Below, piece after piece: positions 22,929 through 32,592 of a DNA stretch of 64,000 bases. The stretch's first letter is position 1. Each line of letters begins with the position of its first letter. A model generated the notes under the pieces. That model searched no databases. It was not told where the DNA came from and saw nothing but the letters and a program-made list of their open reading frames with translations. The stretch is from Nguyenibacter vanlangensis. Its GTDB lineage: Bacteria > Pseudomonadota > Alphaproteobacteria > Acetobacterales > Acetobacteraceae. Position numbers and translations under genes: made by a program. The DNA is taken from contig NZ_CP152276.1 of NCBI RefSeq assembly GCF_038719015.1, positions 4,233,501-4,297,500 of the forward strand, written 5' to 3'.

Positions 22929-23258
22929 GTGACCGGCGGTACGGGAAAACAGATTGATGATCGCCACGCCCAGGACGATCAGCACCATCCCCACGATCGC
23001 CGGTCCGTCCAGATATTGTTTCAGCCAGATCCGGTTGATGACGGAAATCAGCACGATGCCCGCGCCCGACCATACGGCATAGACGATGCCGGTCGGCATG
23101 GTGCGCAGGGTCAGCGACAGCAGGAAGAACGCCACGCCGTACAGGCCGAGCATCAGTACCGTGGGCAGCGGGCGGGAAAAACCATCCGACAATTTCAGTA
23201 AAGACGTTGCGATGACTTCGGCGATGATGGCGCCGGCCAGAAACAGATAGGAATTCAC
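22926..23258 (-). CDS. Small multidrug resistance (SMR/EmrE-type) membrane transporter
   Basis: A 110-residue four-span inner-membrane protein, exactly the EmrE length. GTG 23258 is chosen because it gives M-N-S-Y-L-F-L-A-G-A-I-I-A-E-V with the essential glutamate at position 14, as in EmrE, and A-x-A-x-E-V-I-A-T-S-L-L-K-L-S-D-G-F matches the first helix. A-V-W-S-G-A-G lies in helix 3. It should export cationic compounds using protons, or could be a GdX-type guanidinium exporter. A partner SMR gene is not adjacent. Its stop codon is the last TAG of the palindromic element. Confidence 0.9.
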   Translation of the reverse strand: MNSYLFLAGAIIAEVIATSLLKLSDGFSRPLPTVLMLGLYGVAFFLLSLTLRTMPTGIVYAVWSGAGIVLISVINRIWLKQYLDGPAIVGMVLIVLGVAIINLFSRTAGH

Positions 23259-23699
23259 GCCCCGATCGCCCTTGTGCCCGACCCCGCGACAAAATCCGCC
23301 GCACGGTACAACAAGAAGCGCCACGCGCCCAGCCATCGTCTTCAATGCATTCGCCGTCCGACCCCCGTAGCGTTGCGTACATCACAGAAATGCCCTGTTT
23401 CCGGAATCGTTCGGATTCCAGAAACAGGGCTGGGCACAAAACGGAAGAATATTTTCGACCAATCCGCCGATCGCCGGAATCCGCTCATGAATTCCGGACG
23501 CAGAATCCCAATACATGCCGTGACGGGGCATGCCGTGACGGGGGGCGCCTAATCGGGCAACTCTCCCTCATCATGGTCTGCTCCAATGTCCTGATTCCGA
23601 AATTCGCAAGCGAATTCCGGAATCGAAAGGACATTAGAATCAATATTCTAGTGGCCTGCCGATCCGAGAAATTCTCATAAGAATTTCTCGGGCAGGACG
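23259..23699. repeat. Palindrome-rich intergenic region
   Basis: This 441-bp spacer holds several strong hairpins with related cores: 23392-23430 (GCCCTGTTTC stem with inner GGAATC/GATTCC), 23474-23497 (CCGGAAT/ATTCCGG), 23585-23635 (long stem AATGTCCTGATTCCG with its complement) and 23655-23696 (CCTGCC/GGCAGG with CCGAGAAATTC/GAATTTCTCGG). A 15-bp direct repeat CATGCCGTGACGGGG is at 23514 and 23529. No gene is supported. Confidence 0.8.
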
Positions 23700-23849
23700 C
23701 TAATGCCCCAGCGGAATCGTGGGCGATAGCAGGATGCTGATGACGATGGCGGCGATCATCACCGCCACGACGACGATGCCGCCCAATGTCTGCTTGGTAT
23801 TGTCCGACAATCTGTGATCGGGATGGCCGGCCAGGCGTCTGCCGAACAT
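23700..23849 (-). CDS. Small single-span membrane protein, 49 residues
   Basis: ATG 23849 follows GGAGAGCATGTC. The first 20 residues are polar and basic (M-F-G-R-R-L-A-G-H-P-D-H-R-L-S-D-N-T-K-Q), then one span of about 22 hydrophobic residues, then L-S-P-T-I-P-L-G-H. The pattern is like short conserved inner-membrane peptides of acetic acid bacteria. Function unknown. Confidence 0.6.
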   Translation of the reverse strand: MFGRRLAGHPDHRLSDNTKQTLGGIVVVAVMIAAIVISILLSPTIPLGH

Positions 23850-24033
23850 GACATGCTCTCCAAATGACCAGGGTCCGGATGTCCGGAAACCGGTTCCGGA
23901 AAATTCTTTCCCTCAGAACGAACTTCGGGAAACCAATCCTTGGGGCGCGGGTATCGCTCCCGTCGACGGATCTGGTTGGCGCGCATGCGCGAAACAAGGG
24001 CCGGCGGACGCGCTCAGCGCGATGTGAAGCGGC

Positions 24034-24807
24034 CTACAGGGCCAGGACGCTCAGCACGCTTCCTTCCACGATCACGGCGCAGGCGCCCAGCACGTCGCCG
24101 GTATGCCCGCCGATCTGCCGTCGCGCCAGGCCCGCCACCAGCCCGGCCGCCACGATGGCCGCCAGGCAGGCTCCGGCCGCCCGGGACGGCGGCAATGTCA
24201 GTCCCGCCGCCAGAACCGGCACGGCCAGGCCGGCCGCCAGCGCCATGGGCGGAACGCGCGTCATGCCGGCCGCCAGCCCGTCCCGGCGGGCCGGCGGCAG
24301 TACGCCGAGCAGCCCGGCCATGGCGGCCCGGCCCAGCCCGCCCGCCACCGCCAACCCGGTCACGGGATGGGCCAGGCCCGCCAGCGCCGACGCGCGGATC
24401 AGCAGCGCCAGCACCAGCGCCAGGACGCCATAGCTGCCGACCCGGCTGTCGCGCATGATCGCCAGCTTGCGCGCCGTATCCCGGCCGCCGCCGAACCCGT
24501 CGGCCATATCGGCCAGCCCATCCTCATGCAGCCCGCCGGTCAGCAGGACCTGAGCGGCCATGGCCCATCCCGCCGCCGTCAGCCGGCCCATGCCGGCCCA
24601 GTCCAGCAGGCCCGCCACGCCGCCGCTCGCGGCGCCGACCGCCAGGCCGATCAGCGGCCAGGTCCAGGCCGACCGGGCCAGGTCGATCTCGTCTTCGCTC
24701 TCGTCCTCGCCCCCGGCCGTTCCGCGTCGCGACCGGCCGGCCGGCAGGCGCGTCAGCAGCCCCAGCCCGGCCAGCAGATCCGCGCGGCGCCTGGACAGCC
24801 AGCTCAT
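24034..24807 (-). CDS. cobS: Adenosylcobinamide-GDP ribazoletransferase (cobalamin synthase)
   Basis: A 257-residue polytopic inner-membrane enzyme that joins adenosylcobinamide-GDP and alpha-ribazole, the late step of vitamin B12 assembly. The signature [18 protein letters not shown] has the acidic cluster of the family, followed by [13 protein letters not shown] 24807 overlaps the cobT stop by 4 bp, which fixes the start and shows coupling. A short acidic insertion (E-D-E-S-E-D-E-I-D) lies near residue 35. Confidence 0.95.
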   Translation of the reverse strand: MSWLSRRRADLLAGLGLLTRLPAGRSRRGTAGGEDESEDEIDLARSAWTWPLIGLAVGAASGGVAGLLDWAGMGRLTAAGWAMAAQVLLTGGLHEDGLADMADGFGGGRDTARKLAIMRDSRVGSYGVLALVLALLIRASALAGLAHPVTGLAVAGGLGRAAMAGLLGVLPPARRDGLAAGMTRVPPMALAAGLAVPVLAAGLTLPPSRAAGACLAAIVAAGLVAGLARRQIGGHTGDVLGACAVIVEGSVLSVLAL

Positions 24808-25859
24808 TGCCGCGCGCTGATTCCCGCCTCGGCGAAGCTGGCCATGCCGGCGTGGCAGGCCAGGGCGGCGCGCAACAGCGGCACGGCCAGCGCGGCTCCC
24901 GATGCCTCGCCCAGCCGCATCTCCAGCGCCAGCAGCGGGGCCAGCCCCAGATGCCGCGCCAGCACGCCATGGGCCGTCTCGGCCGATTGGTGGGACAGCA
25001 CGGCATGCGCCAGCCCTTCGGGATGCAGCCGGGCCAGGGGCGCGGCGGCGGCGGTACAGACAAATCCGTCCAGCACGACCGGCACGCGGTTCCGCCGCGC
25101 CGCCAGCACGGCCCCCAGGATCGCCGCCAGCTCGTATCCGCCGACCCGGCGCGCCATCTCCAGCGGATCGCCGCGCCAGGCGGCGTGGCGCGCCAGCCCG
25201 GCGTCGATCGCCGCCGCCTTGCGCGCGATGCCGGCCGCGTCGGACCCGGCGCCGGGGCCGGCCCATTGCGTGCCGTCGCCACTGAACAGGGCGGCCGCCA
25301 GCGCGGCGGCGGCGGTCGTGTTGCCGATCCCCATCTCGCCCAGGCACAGCAGGTCGGTCTGCGGCGGCACCGAAGCATGGCCGGCGGCAACGGCTGCCAG
25401 GAATTGCGCCTCGTCCATCGCGGGGGCTTCGGTGAAATCCGCGGTCGGCGCCAGTTCCGCCAGGGGAATGACGGTCAGTTGCGCGTCGGCCACCCGCGCC
25501 AACTGGTTGATGGCGGCGCCCCCTGCCGCGAAATTGCCGACCATCTGCCCGGTGACGTCCGCCGGCCAGGGCGATACGCCCCGTGCCACGACCCCGTGAT
25601 TGCCGGCGAAGACGATCACCCGCACCCGTTCCAGCACCGGCGTGGCCCTGCCTTGCCAGGCGCCCAGCCAGGCGGCCAGCTCTTCCAGCCGGCCCAGGCT
25701 CCCCGGCGGCTTGGTCAGCACCGCGTTGCGCGCCGCGATGGCCTGCCGCGCCGCCGCGTCGGCCGGCGGCAGGCCGGCGCAGGCATGCCGCAGCGCGTCC
25801 ATGTCGGGAAAGGCCAGGGGGTCGGGAAAGGCCGGGGGATCGGAAAAGGGGCGTGCCAT
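24804..25859 (-). CDS. cobT: Nicotinate-nucleotide--dimethylbenzimidazole phosphoribosyltransferase
   Basis: A 351-residue cytoplasmic enzyme making alpha-ribazole phosphate for the lower ligand of cobalamin. The family motif [13 protein letters not shown] and the catalytic glutamate in [11 protein letters not shown] near the C-terminus are present. Its N-terminus contains short tandem repeats (F-P-D-P-L-A-F-P-D) encoded by 18-bp units near 25805-25850. It is first in a cobT-cobS pair and divergent from cobU, with only 57 bp between starts. Confidence 0.95.
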   Translation of the reverse strand: MARPFSDPPAFPDPLAFPDMDALRHACAGLPPADAAARQAIAARNAVLTKPPGSLGRLEELAAWLGAWQGRATPVLERVRVIVFAGNHGVVARGVSPWPADVTGQMVGNFAAGGAAINQLARVADAQLTVIPLAELAPTADFTEAPAMDEAQFLAAVAAGHASVPPQTDLLCLGEMGIGNTTAAAALAAALFSGDGTQWAGPGAGSDAAGIARKAAAIDAGLARHAAWRGDPLEMARRVGGYELAAILGAVLAARRNRVPVVLDGFVCTAAAAPLARLHPEGLAHAVLSHQSAETAHGVLARHLGLAPLLALEMRLGEASGAALAVPLLRAALACHAGMASFAEAGISARQ

Positions 25860-25916
25860 GGCACCGTTTGTGTGGCGTTATGCGCGCTGATGCAAGGCGC
25901 GCGTCGCGGAGGAGAC

Positions 25917-26510
25917 ATGGAACCGGCAGGCCGCGAAGAGCCACCAGGACAGGGTGCGGGCCAAGGGACAGGCCAAGGGGAGAGCCCGGCAGCGGACCAG
26001 GCGGGGACCATCCTGGTGCTCGGCGGCGTCCGTTCGGGCAAGAGCCGTCATGCCGAGGCCCTGGTCACCGCCGGCCCGCCGCCCTGGCGCTATATCGCGA
26101 CCGGCCGGGCCTGGGACGATGAAATGCGCCGGCGCATCGCCCGGCATCGCGCCGACCGGATTGCCGGATGGCAGACGGTCGAGGAGCCGCTGGCGCTTCC
26201 CGCCGCGCTGGATGACGCCGGAACCCTGCCCGTCCTGGTCGATTGCCTGACCTTGTGGCTGACCAACCTGCTGCTCGAAGACCGCGACATCCCGGCAGCC
26301 ACCGACGCGCTGCTCCGGACCCTGCGCCGCCGCCCGGCCCCGACCGTCCTGGTCGGGAACGAGGTCGGGCTGGGCATCGTGCCCGAGACGCCGCTCGGCC
26401 GTCGCTTCAGAGATGAAGCCGGCTGGCTGCACCAGGCGATTGCCCGCCAGGCCGGGCACGTCGTCCTGATGGTCGCGGGCCTGCCCTTGACGGTAAAGGA
26501 CCGGCAATAG
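25917..26510 (+). CDS. cobU: Adenosylcobinamide kinase / adenosylcobinamide-phosphate guanylyltransferase
   Basis: A 197-residue bifunctional enzyme (also called CobP) that phosphorylates adenosylcobinamide and adds GMP. The P-loop [30 protein letters not shown] and [10 protein letters not shown] match the family in order. ATG 25917 follows CGGAGGAGAC. About 30 N-terminal residues before the P-loop are Gly/Gln-rich and repetitive, longer than usual. No cobalamin riboswitch is visible in the short divergent spacer. Confidence 0.95.
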   Translation: MEPAGREEPPGQGAGQGTGQGESPAADQAGTILVLGGVRSGKSRHAEALVTAGPPPWRYIATGRAWDDEMRRRIARHRADRIAGWQTVEEPLALPAALDDAGTLPVLVDCLTLWLTNLLLEDRDIPAATDALLRTLRRRPAPTVLVGNEVGLGIVPETPLGRRFRDEAGWLHQAIARQAGHVVLMVAGLPLTVKDRQ

Positions 26511-26522
26511 CGTCGCCGCCGG

Positions 26523-27455
26523 TCATGCCGCGGGGGCTCGCGGCGCGCGCGCCCAGGGTGCGGTCGTGAAACGGCCGGCCAGATAGTCCAGAAGCAGCGA
26601 CACCCGCGCCGGGCGCATCTGCCCGGGCGGCGTCACCAGATGGATCGCGATCGGCGTGACCTGCCATTCCGGCAGCACATTGACCAGGCGTCCGGCCATC
26701 AGCTCGTCCCAGACCATGAATTCCGGCATCAGGCTGACGCCCAGTCCCGCCAGCAGGAACGGCAGGAACGCCTCGGCATTGTTCGCGTGTAGCCGTCCGG
26801 ATTGCACGATGGTGTAATCGCCGTCCTGCGCATGATGAAACCGGATCTGCCCCGGCGCCGCGGTATTGGTATAGATAAACCCCGGCATCTGCTCCAATTC
26901 TCGCGGATGGCGCGGCTCGCCCGTGCGCTGCAGGAAGGCGGGCGATGCGACCAGCGGCAGCCGCACCGCGCACAGGCGCCGCGCGCGCAGCGACGAGTCC
27001 GCCAGCGACGCGATCCGCACCGCCAGGTCGTAGCCGCCGCCGACCAGGTCCATCTGCTGATCGCTGAAGGTGATGGCGATGTCGATATCCGGATAGGTCG
27101 CCATGAATTCAGGCAGTTCCGGCGCCAGATGCGCGATGCCGAAGGTCATCGGCGCGGTCAGCCGGATCAGCCCGCGCGGATGGACCGTCTGCTCGCGGGC
27201 CTCGGCCTCGACCATCTCGCCATCCGCCAGAATCCGCGTGGCACGATCCAGCGCGCCCCGTCCCGTCTCGGTCAGCGAGAATTGCCGCGATGTCCGATGC
27301 AGCAGCGGCGAGCCCAGCCGCGCTTCCAGCCGGCCGATGGCTTTCGACACGGTGGGTTTCGAAATCTGCAATTCCTCCGCCGCCCGGGCGAAGGATCCCG
27401 TTTCCACGACTTTGGCGAAGATCGCCCATGCTTCCAGATCGGGGAGGCGCGTCAT
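26523..27455 (-). CDS. LysR-family transcriptional regulator
   Basis: A 310-residue regulator with an N-terminal winged helix-turn-helix at about 5-62 ([20 protein letters not shown]) and a periplasmic-binding-like effector domain at about 90-300. The subgroup resembles DsdA/AaeR-type single-domain activators whose effector domain starts [11 protein letters not shown] 27455 is the family-consistent start. The target is unknown: cobU lies convergent on one side and a long non-coding stretch on the other. Confidence 0.9.
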   Translation of the reverse strand: MTRLPDLEAWAIFAKVVETGSFARAAEELQISKPTVSKAIGRLEARLGSPLLHRTSRQFSLTETGRGALDRATRILADGEMVEAEAREQTVHPRGLIRLTAPMTFGIAHLAPELPEFMATYPDIDIAITFSDQQMDLVGGGYDLAVRIASLADSSLRARRLCAVRLPLVASPAFLQRTGEPRHPRELEQMPGFIYTNTAAPGQIRFHHAQDGDYTIVQSGRLHANNAEAFLPFLLAGLGVSLMPEFMVWDELMAGRLVNVLPEWQVTPIAIHLVTPPGQMRPARVSLLLDYLAGRFTTAPWARAPRAPAA

Positions 27456-28333
27456 AGCGTTGTTCTGAACATGAGGGGGCCATTCTTTCCGTTTTCCAGA
27501 CGATGCCGTCGTCGCGTCCCTTTTGTCCATGCATAACCCCGCCCCGGCCCGGGAATTTCCGGATCGCCCCTCCCGCCCCCCCCCGTCTTTCTCCCTGTCT
27601 TTCTCCCCATCTTTCCCCCCGTCTTTCCCCGTGTCCTGCCGAAGAGCCACGGCATGGCGCCGGGCACGCCGATCGTCGCGATCCGGGTCCTCGGCACCGG
27701 GCACGGCAGCGTGAGCACGATGGCCGGGACAATCCTTGCTCAGGCAGCCGAGGATTCCGATCCGGCCATGATCGGCGGCATCGGGCGCGACCTGTACCGG
27801 AAGGCATGCCTTCCCAGGGGAGGGGCCGAAGGTCGTGTCGAGGCACGTATGGAAGCGCGCCTGGGGCGCGTCGGGACCGTGCCGCGGGGCGGGTTCCGGA
27901 TTCTTGTTTTGATTCGGCTCCGTTTCGCGAACCGTCCGGACCGGCCCGCCCGGCCCGGATGCCGTGTCCGTCGCCCGGGCGCGCCGCCCGGCACGACGGA
28001 CCGGGCGCGGTAGATGAATTTCCATAAGATCATTATTATATATGGATCGAATTGAATTTGTGTTCCGCGTCCCGCCGGGCGCGACCCCACGGATGCGTGA
28101 CCCGATGCAAGAAAAAAATCATCCTCTATTCTCTTTGACTTGACATATGTGCGTTCAGGCCCGAGATGATGCGGAAGAACGAGGTATTTCATGGCCTCAG
28201 TTCGGACGGGGCTCTCTGGCGCGACAGGATCGATACGGCCTTCCAGGGCACCCTGCTCGGGCGACCCGCCTGCAGCGTAACCGTGCGGCAGGGCGGGCGA
28301 TGGACATCATGGCGTGCGAAAGGTTGCATCTGT
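27456..28333. other. Long intergenic region, 878 bp
   Basis: No gene is supported. Features are a pyrimidine-rich degenerate tandem repeat at about 27575-27640 (units near CCCGTCTTTCTC), an AT-rich patch at 28018-28062, and a TTGACA at 28140-28145 that might belong to a promoter for the histone-like gene. The open frame that continues upstream of ATG 28334 lacks a ribosome site and lysine/alanine composition, so it is read as untranslated leader. Confidence 0.5.
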
Positions 28334-29311
28334 ATGAGTGAAGAAACGAAGACGTCCGCGCGGACGCGTCGCAAGGCGACCGCGAAGAAGAGCGAAGCCA
28401 AGGTGACGGCCGCCCCGGTCGAAGAGAAGATCGCAGCCCCGGCCTCCGAAATTGCCGAGACGCCGGTCAAGGTGAAGGGCGCGCGCAAGAAGGCCAAGGC
28501 TGCCGAGCCGAAAATCGAGCCCGCGCCGGTCATCGAACCCGCACCGGTCGCCGCCAAGCCCGCCCGCCGTGCCCGCGCACCGAAGGCCGCGCCCGAACCG
28601 GTGGTCGTGCCCGTCGTCGTGGCGGCGCCCGCGCGCCGTCGCGGCCCCGCCCGCCCGGCCGTCAAGGCCGGTCCGGTCGCGGAAGAGGTCGTGACCTCCG
28701 CCCGCAAGCCGGCCAAGGGCGCGGCCGCCCGCGCCACGGCCGCCAAGCCGCCGGCGCGCCGCGCCGCAGCGACGGCCCGAAAGGCCGCTCCGGTGGTCGA
28801 AGCGCCGAAGCCCGTGGCCAAGGCCAAGAAGGCTGCGATGGCCAAGCCGGCGAAGGCCGTCCCCGCAAAGGCTGCGCCCGCCAAGGCGCCGGCCGCGAAA
28901 GCCGCTCCAGTGAAGGCCGCCCCGGTGAAGGCTGCTCCGGCGAAGGCCGCTCCGGTGAAGACTGCTCCCGCGAAGGCTGCTCCCGCAAAGACCACTGCGG
29001 CGAAGACCACTGCGGCGAAAGCCGCTCCGGTCAAGGCGCCCAAGGCCGTCAAGGCCGCCACCAGGAGTGTGGCCGCGAAGCCCGCGCCGAAAACCGTCAC
29101 GAAGGCTGCCACGAAAGAACTGGTGAAGGCTCCGGCCAAGTCGTCGGCCAAGGCCCCCGCCAAGAAAGGCGTCGCGAAGTCCGCGCCGGTGAGCAAGCGC
29201 GCCGTAAAGGGCACGCGCACCGCCGTCGATGCGTGGCGCGAAGCGCGCGAAGCCCGCAAGCAGGTCCGCCTGGCGCGCCTCGCCGCCGCGAAGGCCGCGG
29301 CCAGCGCCTGA
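28334..29311 (+). CDS. Histone H1-like Lys/Ala/Pro-rich nucleoid protein
   Basis: A 325-residue highly basic, low-complexity protein of Lys, Ala, Pro and Val. Residues about 160-250 are built from five-residue units such as A-A-P-V-K and A-A-P-A-K, encoded by 15-bp repeats. A more ordered basic C-terminus follows (V-D-A-W-R-E-A-R-E-A-R-K-Q-V-R). This composition is that of bacterial H1/AlgP-like proteins that bind DNA or RNA without sequence specificity. ATG 28334 gives M-S-E-E-T-K-T-S-A-R, typical of the family. An intrinsic terminator follows. Repeat number is likely to vary between strains. Confidence 0.85.
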   Translation: MSEETKTSARTRRKATAKKSEAKVTAAPVEEKIAAPASEIAETPVKVKGARKKAKAAEPKIEPAPVIEPAPVAAKPARRARAPKAAPEPVVVPVVVAAPARRRGPARPAVKAGPVAEEVVTSARKPAKGAAARATAAKPPARRAAATARKAAPVVEAPKPVAKAKKAAMAKPAKAVPAKAAPAKAPAAKAAPVKAAPVKAAPAKAAPVKTAPAKAAPAKTTAAKTTAAKAAPVKAPKAVKAATRSVAAKPAPKTVTKAATKELVKAPAKSSAKAPAKKGVAKSAPVSKRAVKGTRTAVDAWREAREARKQVRLARLAAAKAAASA

Positions 29312-29342
29312 CCGGCCTGGAACCATCTGTGATCGTGCAGCA

Positions 29343-29373
29343 GGCGGCCTGTCTCCGGACGGGCCGCCTTTTT
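29343..29373 (+). terminator. Intrinsic terminator after the histone-like gene
   Basis: GGCGGCC (29343-29349) pairs with GGCCGCC (29362-29368), extended inward by TC/GA pairs, and is followed by TTTTT. This is a standard rho-independent terminator 31 bp past the stop. Confidence 0.85.
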
Positions 29374-29838
29374 CCGTGCGCCGCTCCCCGCAACCGCGCC
29401 TGATGGCGCGGCAAGGCACGTTCTCTGGCATCGCCGTAAAGGCATCGTCGTAAAGACCGTGCGCCACACCGTCTTTTACGAAATCAGGTTTCGGTTGAAA
29501 CCGGCTGTCCGTCCGGAAAAGCGCGGATGGAATCATGGCCGATACGGCGGCGCCCAGGCCCTGTAGCCCAGCCTCTCCACGCAGGACGGTATCATGGGGC
29601 GATGGACACGGTCGCCCCAGTCGCCCATCGGCGCAGGGCCCCTCGGTCTGGCGGATATGACGCCGGCGCGTGCCGGATCGGCCCCGGGCGCGCGGCCGCA
29701 TTATGCCGGGACAGTTAAAATTTGTGTGATAATGATCGAAACGATGTGGGTGGCCACCGCAATCCGCATTCCCCGGCGTCGCCGGACATGCCCAGGCGGA
29801 GCCGATCGATCCGGTGTCAAAAGATCGGTCTGAATCAT

Positions 29839-29909
29839 GAAAGATTGGTAAAAACCAACTGATTGCCGGCAGGGCAGGGGGCGTTCCCGGGCGGGTGGGC
29901 CAATCTTTC
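29839..29909. promoter_or_regulatory. Long inverted repeat upstream of the gluconate-dehydrogenase-type operon
   Basis: GAAAGATTGG (29839-29848) is matched by CCAATCTTTC (29900-29909). Inside the left arm is a second palindrome TTGGT-4 bp-ACCAA (29845-29858). It lies about 200 bp ahead of the operon and could be an operator pair or leader structure. Function is inferred from symmetry only. Confidence 0.35.
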
Positions 29910-30113
29910 CGGGGTGGCCGGAAGGCCCTGCCGCGGCGTCCGGGGGCAGGGTTGCCACGAAAGTGATTTCTGCTTTAGGTCAGGCGAAGAAAGCGGACAA
30001 AAACGCGTGACAGCAATCCGCGCTGCAGTTCCCCCTTCGTTTCCCCCGACCCGCAGGTGACGGTGTCCGCCAAGACGCTGGCCCCCGCGGGTGCCCCCGG
30101 AGCCCGTGATGGT

Positions 30114-30806
30114 ATGACGACGCCTCCCCCCGATCCGTCCCGCAGGATTTTCATGCAGGGATTGGCCGGAGCCGCAGCACTCGGCTCCGCTGCGGTGCCG
30201 GTCGGCGCCGCGCGTTCGGCCGATGCGCCGCCCTATGTCCCGACGTTCTTCACCGCCGCGGAATGGACGTTTCTGCACGCCGCCTGCGACCGGCTGATCC
30301 CCGAGGACGCGGTCGGACCAGGCGCCCTTGCCCTGGGGGTGCCCGAGTTCATCGACCGGCAGATGGATACGCCGTACGCTTTCGGAAAATTGTGGTACAT
30401 GCAGGCTCCGTTCGTTTCAGGTCCGGCCAATCTCGGCTACCAGCTGCCCTATGCCCCGCGTGACATCTACCGCAAGGGCATCGCCGGGGCCGAAGCCTTC
30501 GTGCAGGCGAAATACGGCAAATCCTTCGCCGACCTCGATGCCGCCACCCGCGACGACATCCTGCGCGGGTTCGAGACGGGCGATACGCGCTTCGGCGACC
30601 TGCCGGCGCGGACCTTCTTCGCCCAGTTGCTGAACAACACGATGGAGGGCGCCTTCTCCGACCCGGTGCATGGCGGCAACAAGGGGCTTGGCGGCTGGAC
30701 GATGATCAATTTCCCCGGTGCCCGCGCCGATTTCATGGATTGGGTGGACCAGTACGGCCCGCGCTACCCGCTCGGCTCGGTCTCGATTTCCGGGGAAACC
30801 GCCTGA
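30114..30806 (+). CDS. Gluconate 2-dehydrogenase-family small subunit (Tat-exported)
   Basis: A 230-residue subunit of a membrane-bound, quinone-reducing dehydrogenase acting in the periplasm. The N-terminus holds a Tat signal (S-R-R-I-F-M-Q-G-L followed by A-A-A-L-G-S-A-A). This also carries the flavoprotein partner, which has no signal of its own, across the membrane. The Gluconate_2-dh3 core follows (F-F-T-A-A-E-W-T-F-L-H-A-A-C-D-R-L-I-P and N-N-T-M-E-G-A-F-S-D-P-V-H-G-G-N). ATG 30114 is preferred (GGAG 11 bases upstream, normal Tat n-region) over GTG 30057, which has no ribosome site. It is first in a three-gene operon. Confidence 0.9.
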   Translation: MTTPPPDPSRRIFMQGLAGAAALGSAAVPVGAARSADAPPYVPTFFTAAEWTFLHAACDRLIPEDAVGPGALALGVPEFIDRQMDTPYAFGKLWYMQAPFVSGPANLGYQLPYAPRDIYRKGIAGAEAFVQAKYGKSFADLDAATRDDILRGFETGDTRFGDLPARTFFAQLLNNTMEGAFSDPVHGGNKGLGGWTMINFPGARADFMDWVDQYGPRYPLGSVSISGETA

Positions 30807-30807
30807 C

Positions 30808-32592
30808 ATGGCCAGCATCAGGATGAAGCAGGTCGACGCCGTGGTGGTCGGCGGCGGCTGGGCCGGATCGATCATGGCCAAGGAATTGACCGAGGCCGGG
30901 CTGGGCGTCGTCATGCTGGAACGCGGCGCCGACCGCAGCACCGCCAGCGACGGCGCCTATCCCGGGTCGCTCGACGAACTGCAGGCCAATTTCCGGCACA
31001 AGATCTTCCAGAACCTGTCCAGGACCTCGGTCACCATCCGCAACACGCCCGACCAGACGGCGCTGCCCTATCGCCAGATGTCGGCCTTCCTGCCGGGCGA
31101 GGGCGTGGGCGGCGCGGGCCTGCACTGGTCCGGGGTGCATTTCCGCATGCCGCCCGACGATCTGGTCCTGCGCAGCAAGGTCGTCGAGAAATACGGCGAG
31201 AAATTCATCCCCGAAGGCATGAACCTCCAGGATTACGGCGTCACCTATGACGAGCTGGAGCCGTTCTTCGACAGGGCCGAAAAAGTCTTCGGCACGTCGG
31301 GCGAGGCCTACATGGTCGATGGCCGGGTGGTCGGCAAGGGCAATTATTTCGCGCCCTCGCGCTCCGATCATTTTCCCCTGCCGGCGCTCAAGGACGTCTA
31401 TGGCGCCAACATGTTCCGCAAGGCGGCCGAGGCGGTGGGCTTCCACCCCTATTCCATGCCGGCGGCCAACGCGTCCGCGCAATATACCAACCCCTACGGC
31501 GTGCAGATGGGGCCCTGCAATTTCTGTGGCTATTGCAGCGGCTATGCCTGCTACATGTATTCCAAGGCCTCGCCGAACGTGAATATCCTGCCGGCCCTGC
31601 GCAGCGATCCGAAATTCGAGCTGCGCGACCGTTCCCACGTCCTGCGTGTCGAACTCGACAGCAGCAAGACCAAGGCCATCGGCGTCACCTACCTGGATCG
31701 CGACGGGAATGAGGTCTTCCAGCCCGCCGACCTGGTGATCGTCGCGGCGTTCCAGTTCCACAACGTGCATCTGATGCTGCTCTCGGGCATCGGCAAGCCG
31801 TATGACCCGGTGGCGAACGCGGGCGTGGTCGGGCGCAATTTCGTCTACCAGAACGTCACCACCACCACCGCCTGGTTCGACAAGACGGTCTATACCAACC
31901 AGTTCATCGGCACCGGCGGCGGTGGTGTCGCCTTCGACGATTTCAACAGCGAGAATTTCGATCACGGTCCCCTGGGCTTCATCGGCGGTTCGCCGGTCTG
32001 GGTGAACCAGGCCGGGATCAAGGGCATCGCCGCGGCCAAGCTCGGCGGCCCGCCGGGCACGCCCCATTGGGGGTCGGCCTGGAAGAAGGCCATGGTCGAT
32101 ACCTACCAGCATTCCGTCCGCATGGACGCGCACGGCACGAACATGGCCTATCGCGACGTCTATCTGGACCTCGATCCGACCTGGAAGGACGCGTACGGCA
32201 TGCCGCTGCTGCGCATGACCTTCGACTGGAAGGATAACGACATCCGCATGAACCGCTATGTCGTCAGCCAGATCGCCAAGGTCACCCGGGCGATGGGCGC
32301 GCGCGACGTGCATCTGGGCCAGCGCCAGCCGGGCGAGCGGTTCGATACGCGCTATTACCAGACCACCCACCTCGCCGGCGGCGCGGTGATGGGCGAGGAT
32401 CCGAAGACCAGCGCGCTCAACCGCTATCTGCAAAGCTGGGACGTCTCGAACGTGTTCGTCATCGGCGCGAACGCCTTCCCGCAGGGGACGGGCTACAACC
32501 CGACCGGCATGGTCGCGGCCCTGGCCTATTGGTCGGCCCATCATATCCGCTCGACCTACCTGAAAAACCCCGGCCCGCTGGTGCAGATGTGA
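30808..32592 (+). CDS. GMC flavoprotein, large subunit of gluconate/2-ketogluconate-type dehydrogenase
   Basis: A 594-residue FAD subunit that oxidises a sugar acid in the periplasm. The FAD-binding G15-G-G17-W-A-G20 opens the protein. C237, C240, C243 and C248 (C-N-F-C-G-Y-C-S-G-Y-A-C) form the iron-sulfur site of this group. The C-terminal GMC motif shows H-L-A-G-G and G-Y-N-P-T-G-M. It starts one base after the small-subunit stop and ends overlapping the cytochrome start (TGATG). The substrate (gluconate, 2-ketogluconate or another) cannot be fixed from sequence. Confidence 0.93.
   Translation: MASIRMKQVDAVVVGGGWAGSIMAKELTEAGLGVVMLERGADRSTASDGAYPGSLDELQANFRHKIFQNLSRTSVTIRNTPDQTALPYRQMSAFLPGEGVGGAGLHWSGVHFRMPPDDLVLRSKVVEKYGEKFIPEGMNLQDYGVTYDELEPFFDRAEKVFGTSGEAYMVDGRVVGKGNYFAPSRSDHFPLPALKDVYGANMFRKAAEAVGFHPYSMPAANASAQYTNPYGVQMGPCNFCGYCSGYACYMYSKASPNVNILPALRSDPKFELRDRSHVLRVELDSSKTKAIGVTYLDRDGNEVFQPADLVIVAAFQFHNVHLMLLSGIGKPYDPVANAGVVGRNFVYQNVTTTTAWFDKTVYTNQFIGTGGGGVAFDDFNSENFDHGPLGFIGGSPVWVNQAGIKGIAAAKLGGPPGTPHWGSAWKKAMVDTYQHSVRMDAHGTNMAYRDVYLDLDPTWKDAYGMPLLRMTFDWKDNDIRMNRYVVSQIAKVTRAMGARDVHLGQRQPGERFDTRYYQTTHLAGGAVMGEDPKTSALNRYLQSWDVSNVFVIGANAFPQGTGYNPTGMVAALAYWSAHHIRSTYLKNPGPLVQM

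Larger units (their letters stand above)
29312..30113. other. Intergenic region before the first dehydrogenase operon, 802 bp
   Basis: It holds the terminator of the histone-like gene (29343-29373) and a long inverted repeat (29839-29909). No gene is convincing. If GTG 30057 rather than ATG 30114 is used, the next gene begins 57 bp earlier. Confidence 0.45.

Noticed and set aside
25860..25916. Cobalamin riboswitch between cobT and cobU
   Set aside because: The 57-bp spacer is too short and shows no B12-box-like sequence.
28166..28333. N-terminal extension of the H1-like protein
   Set aside because: The composition is unlike the Lys/Ala-rich protein and no ribosome site is present; ATG 28334 is preferred.
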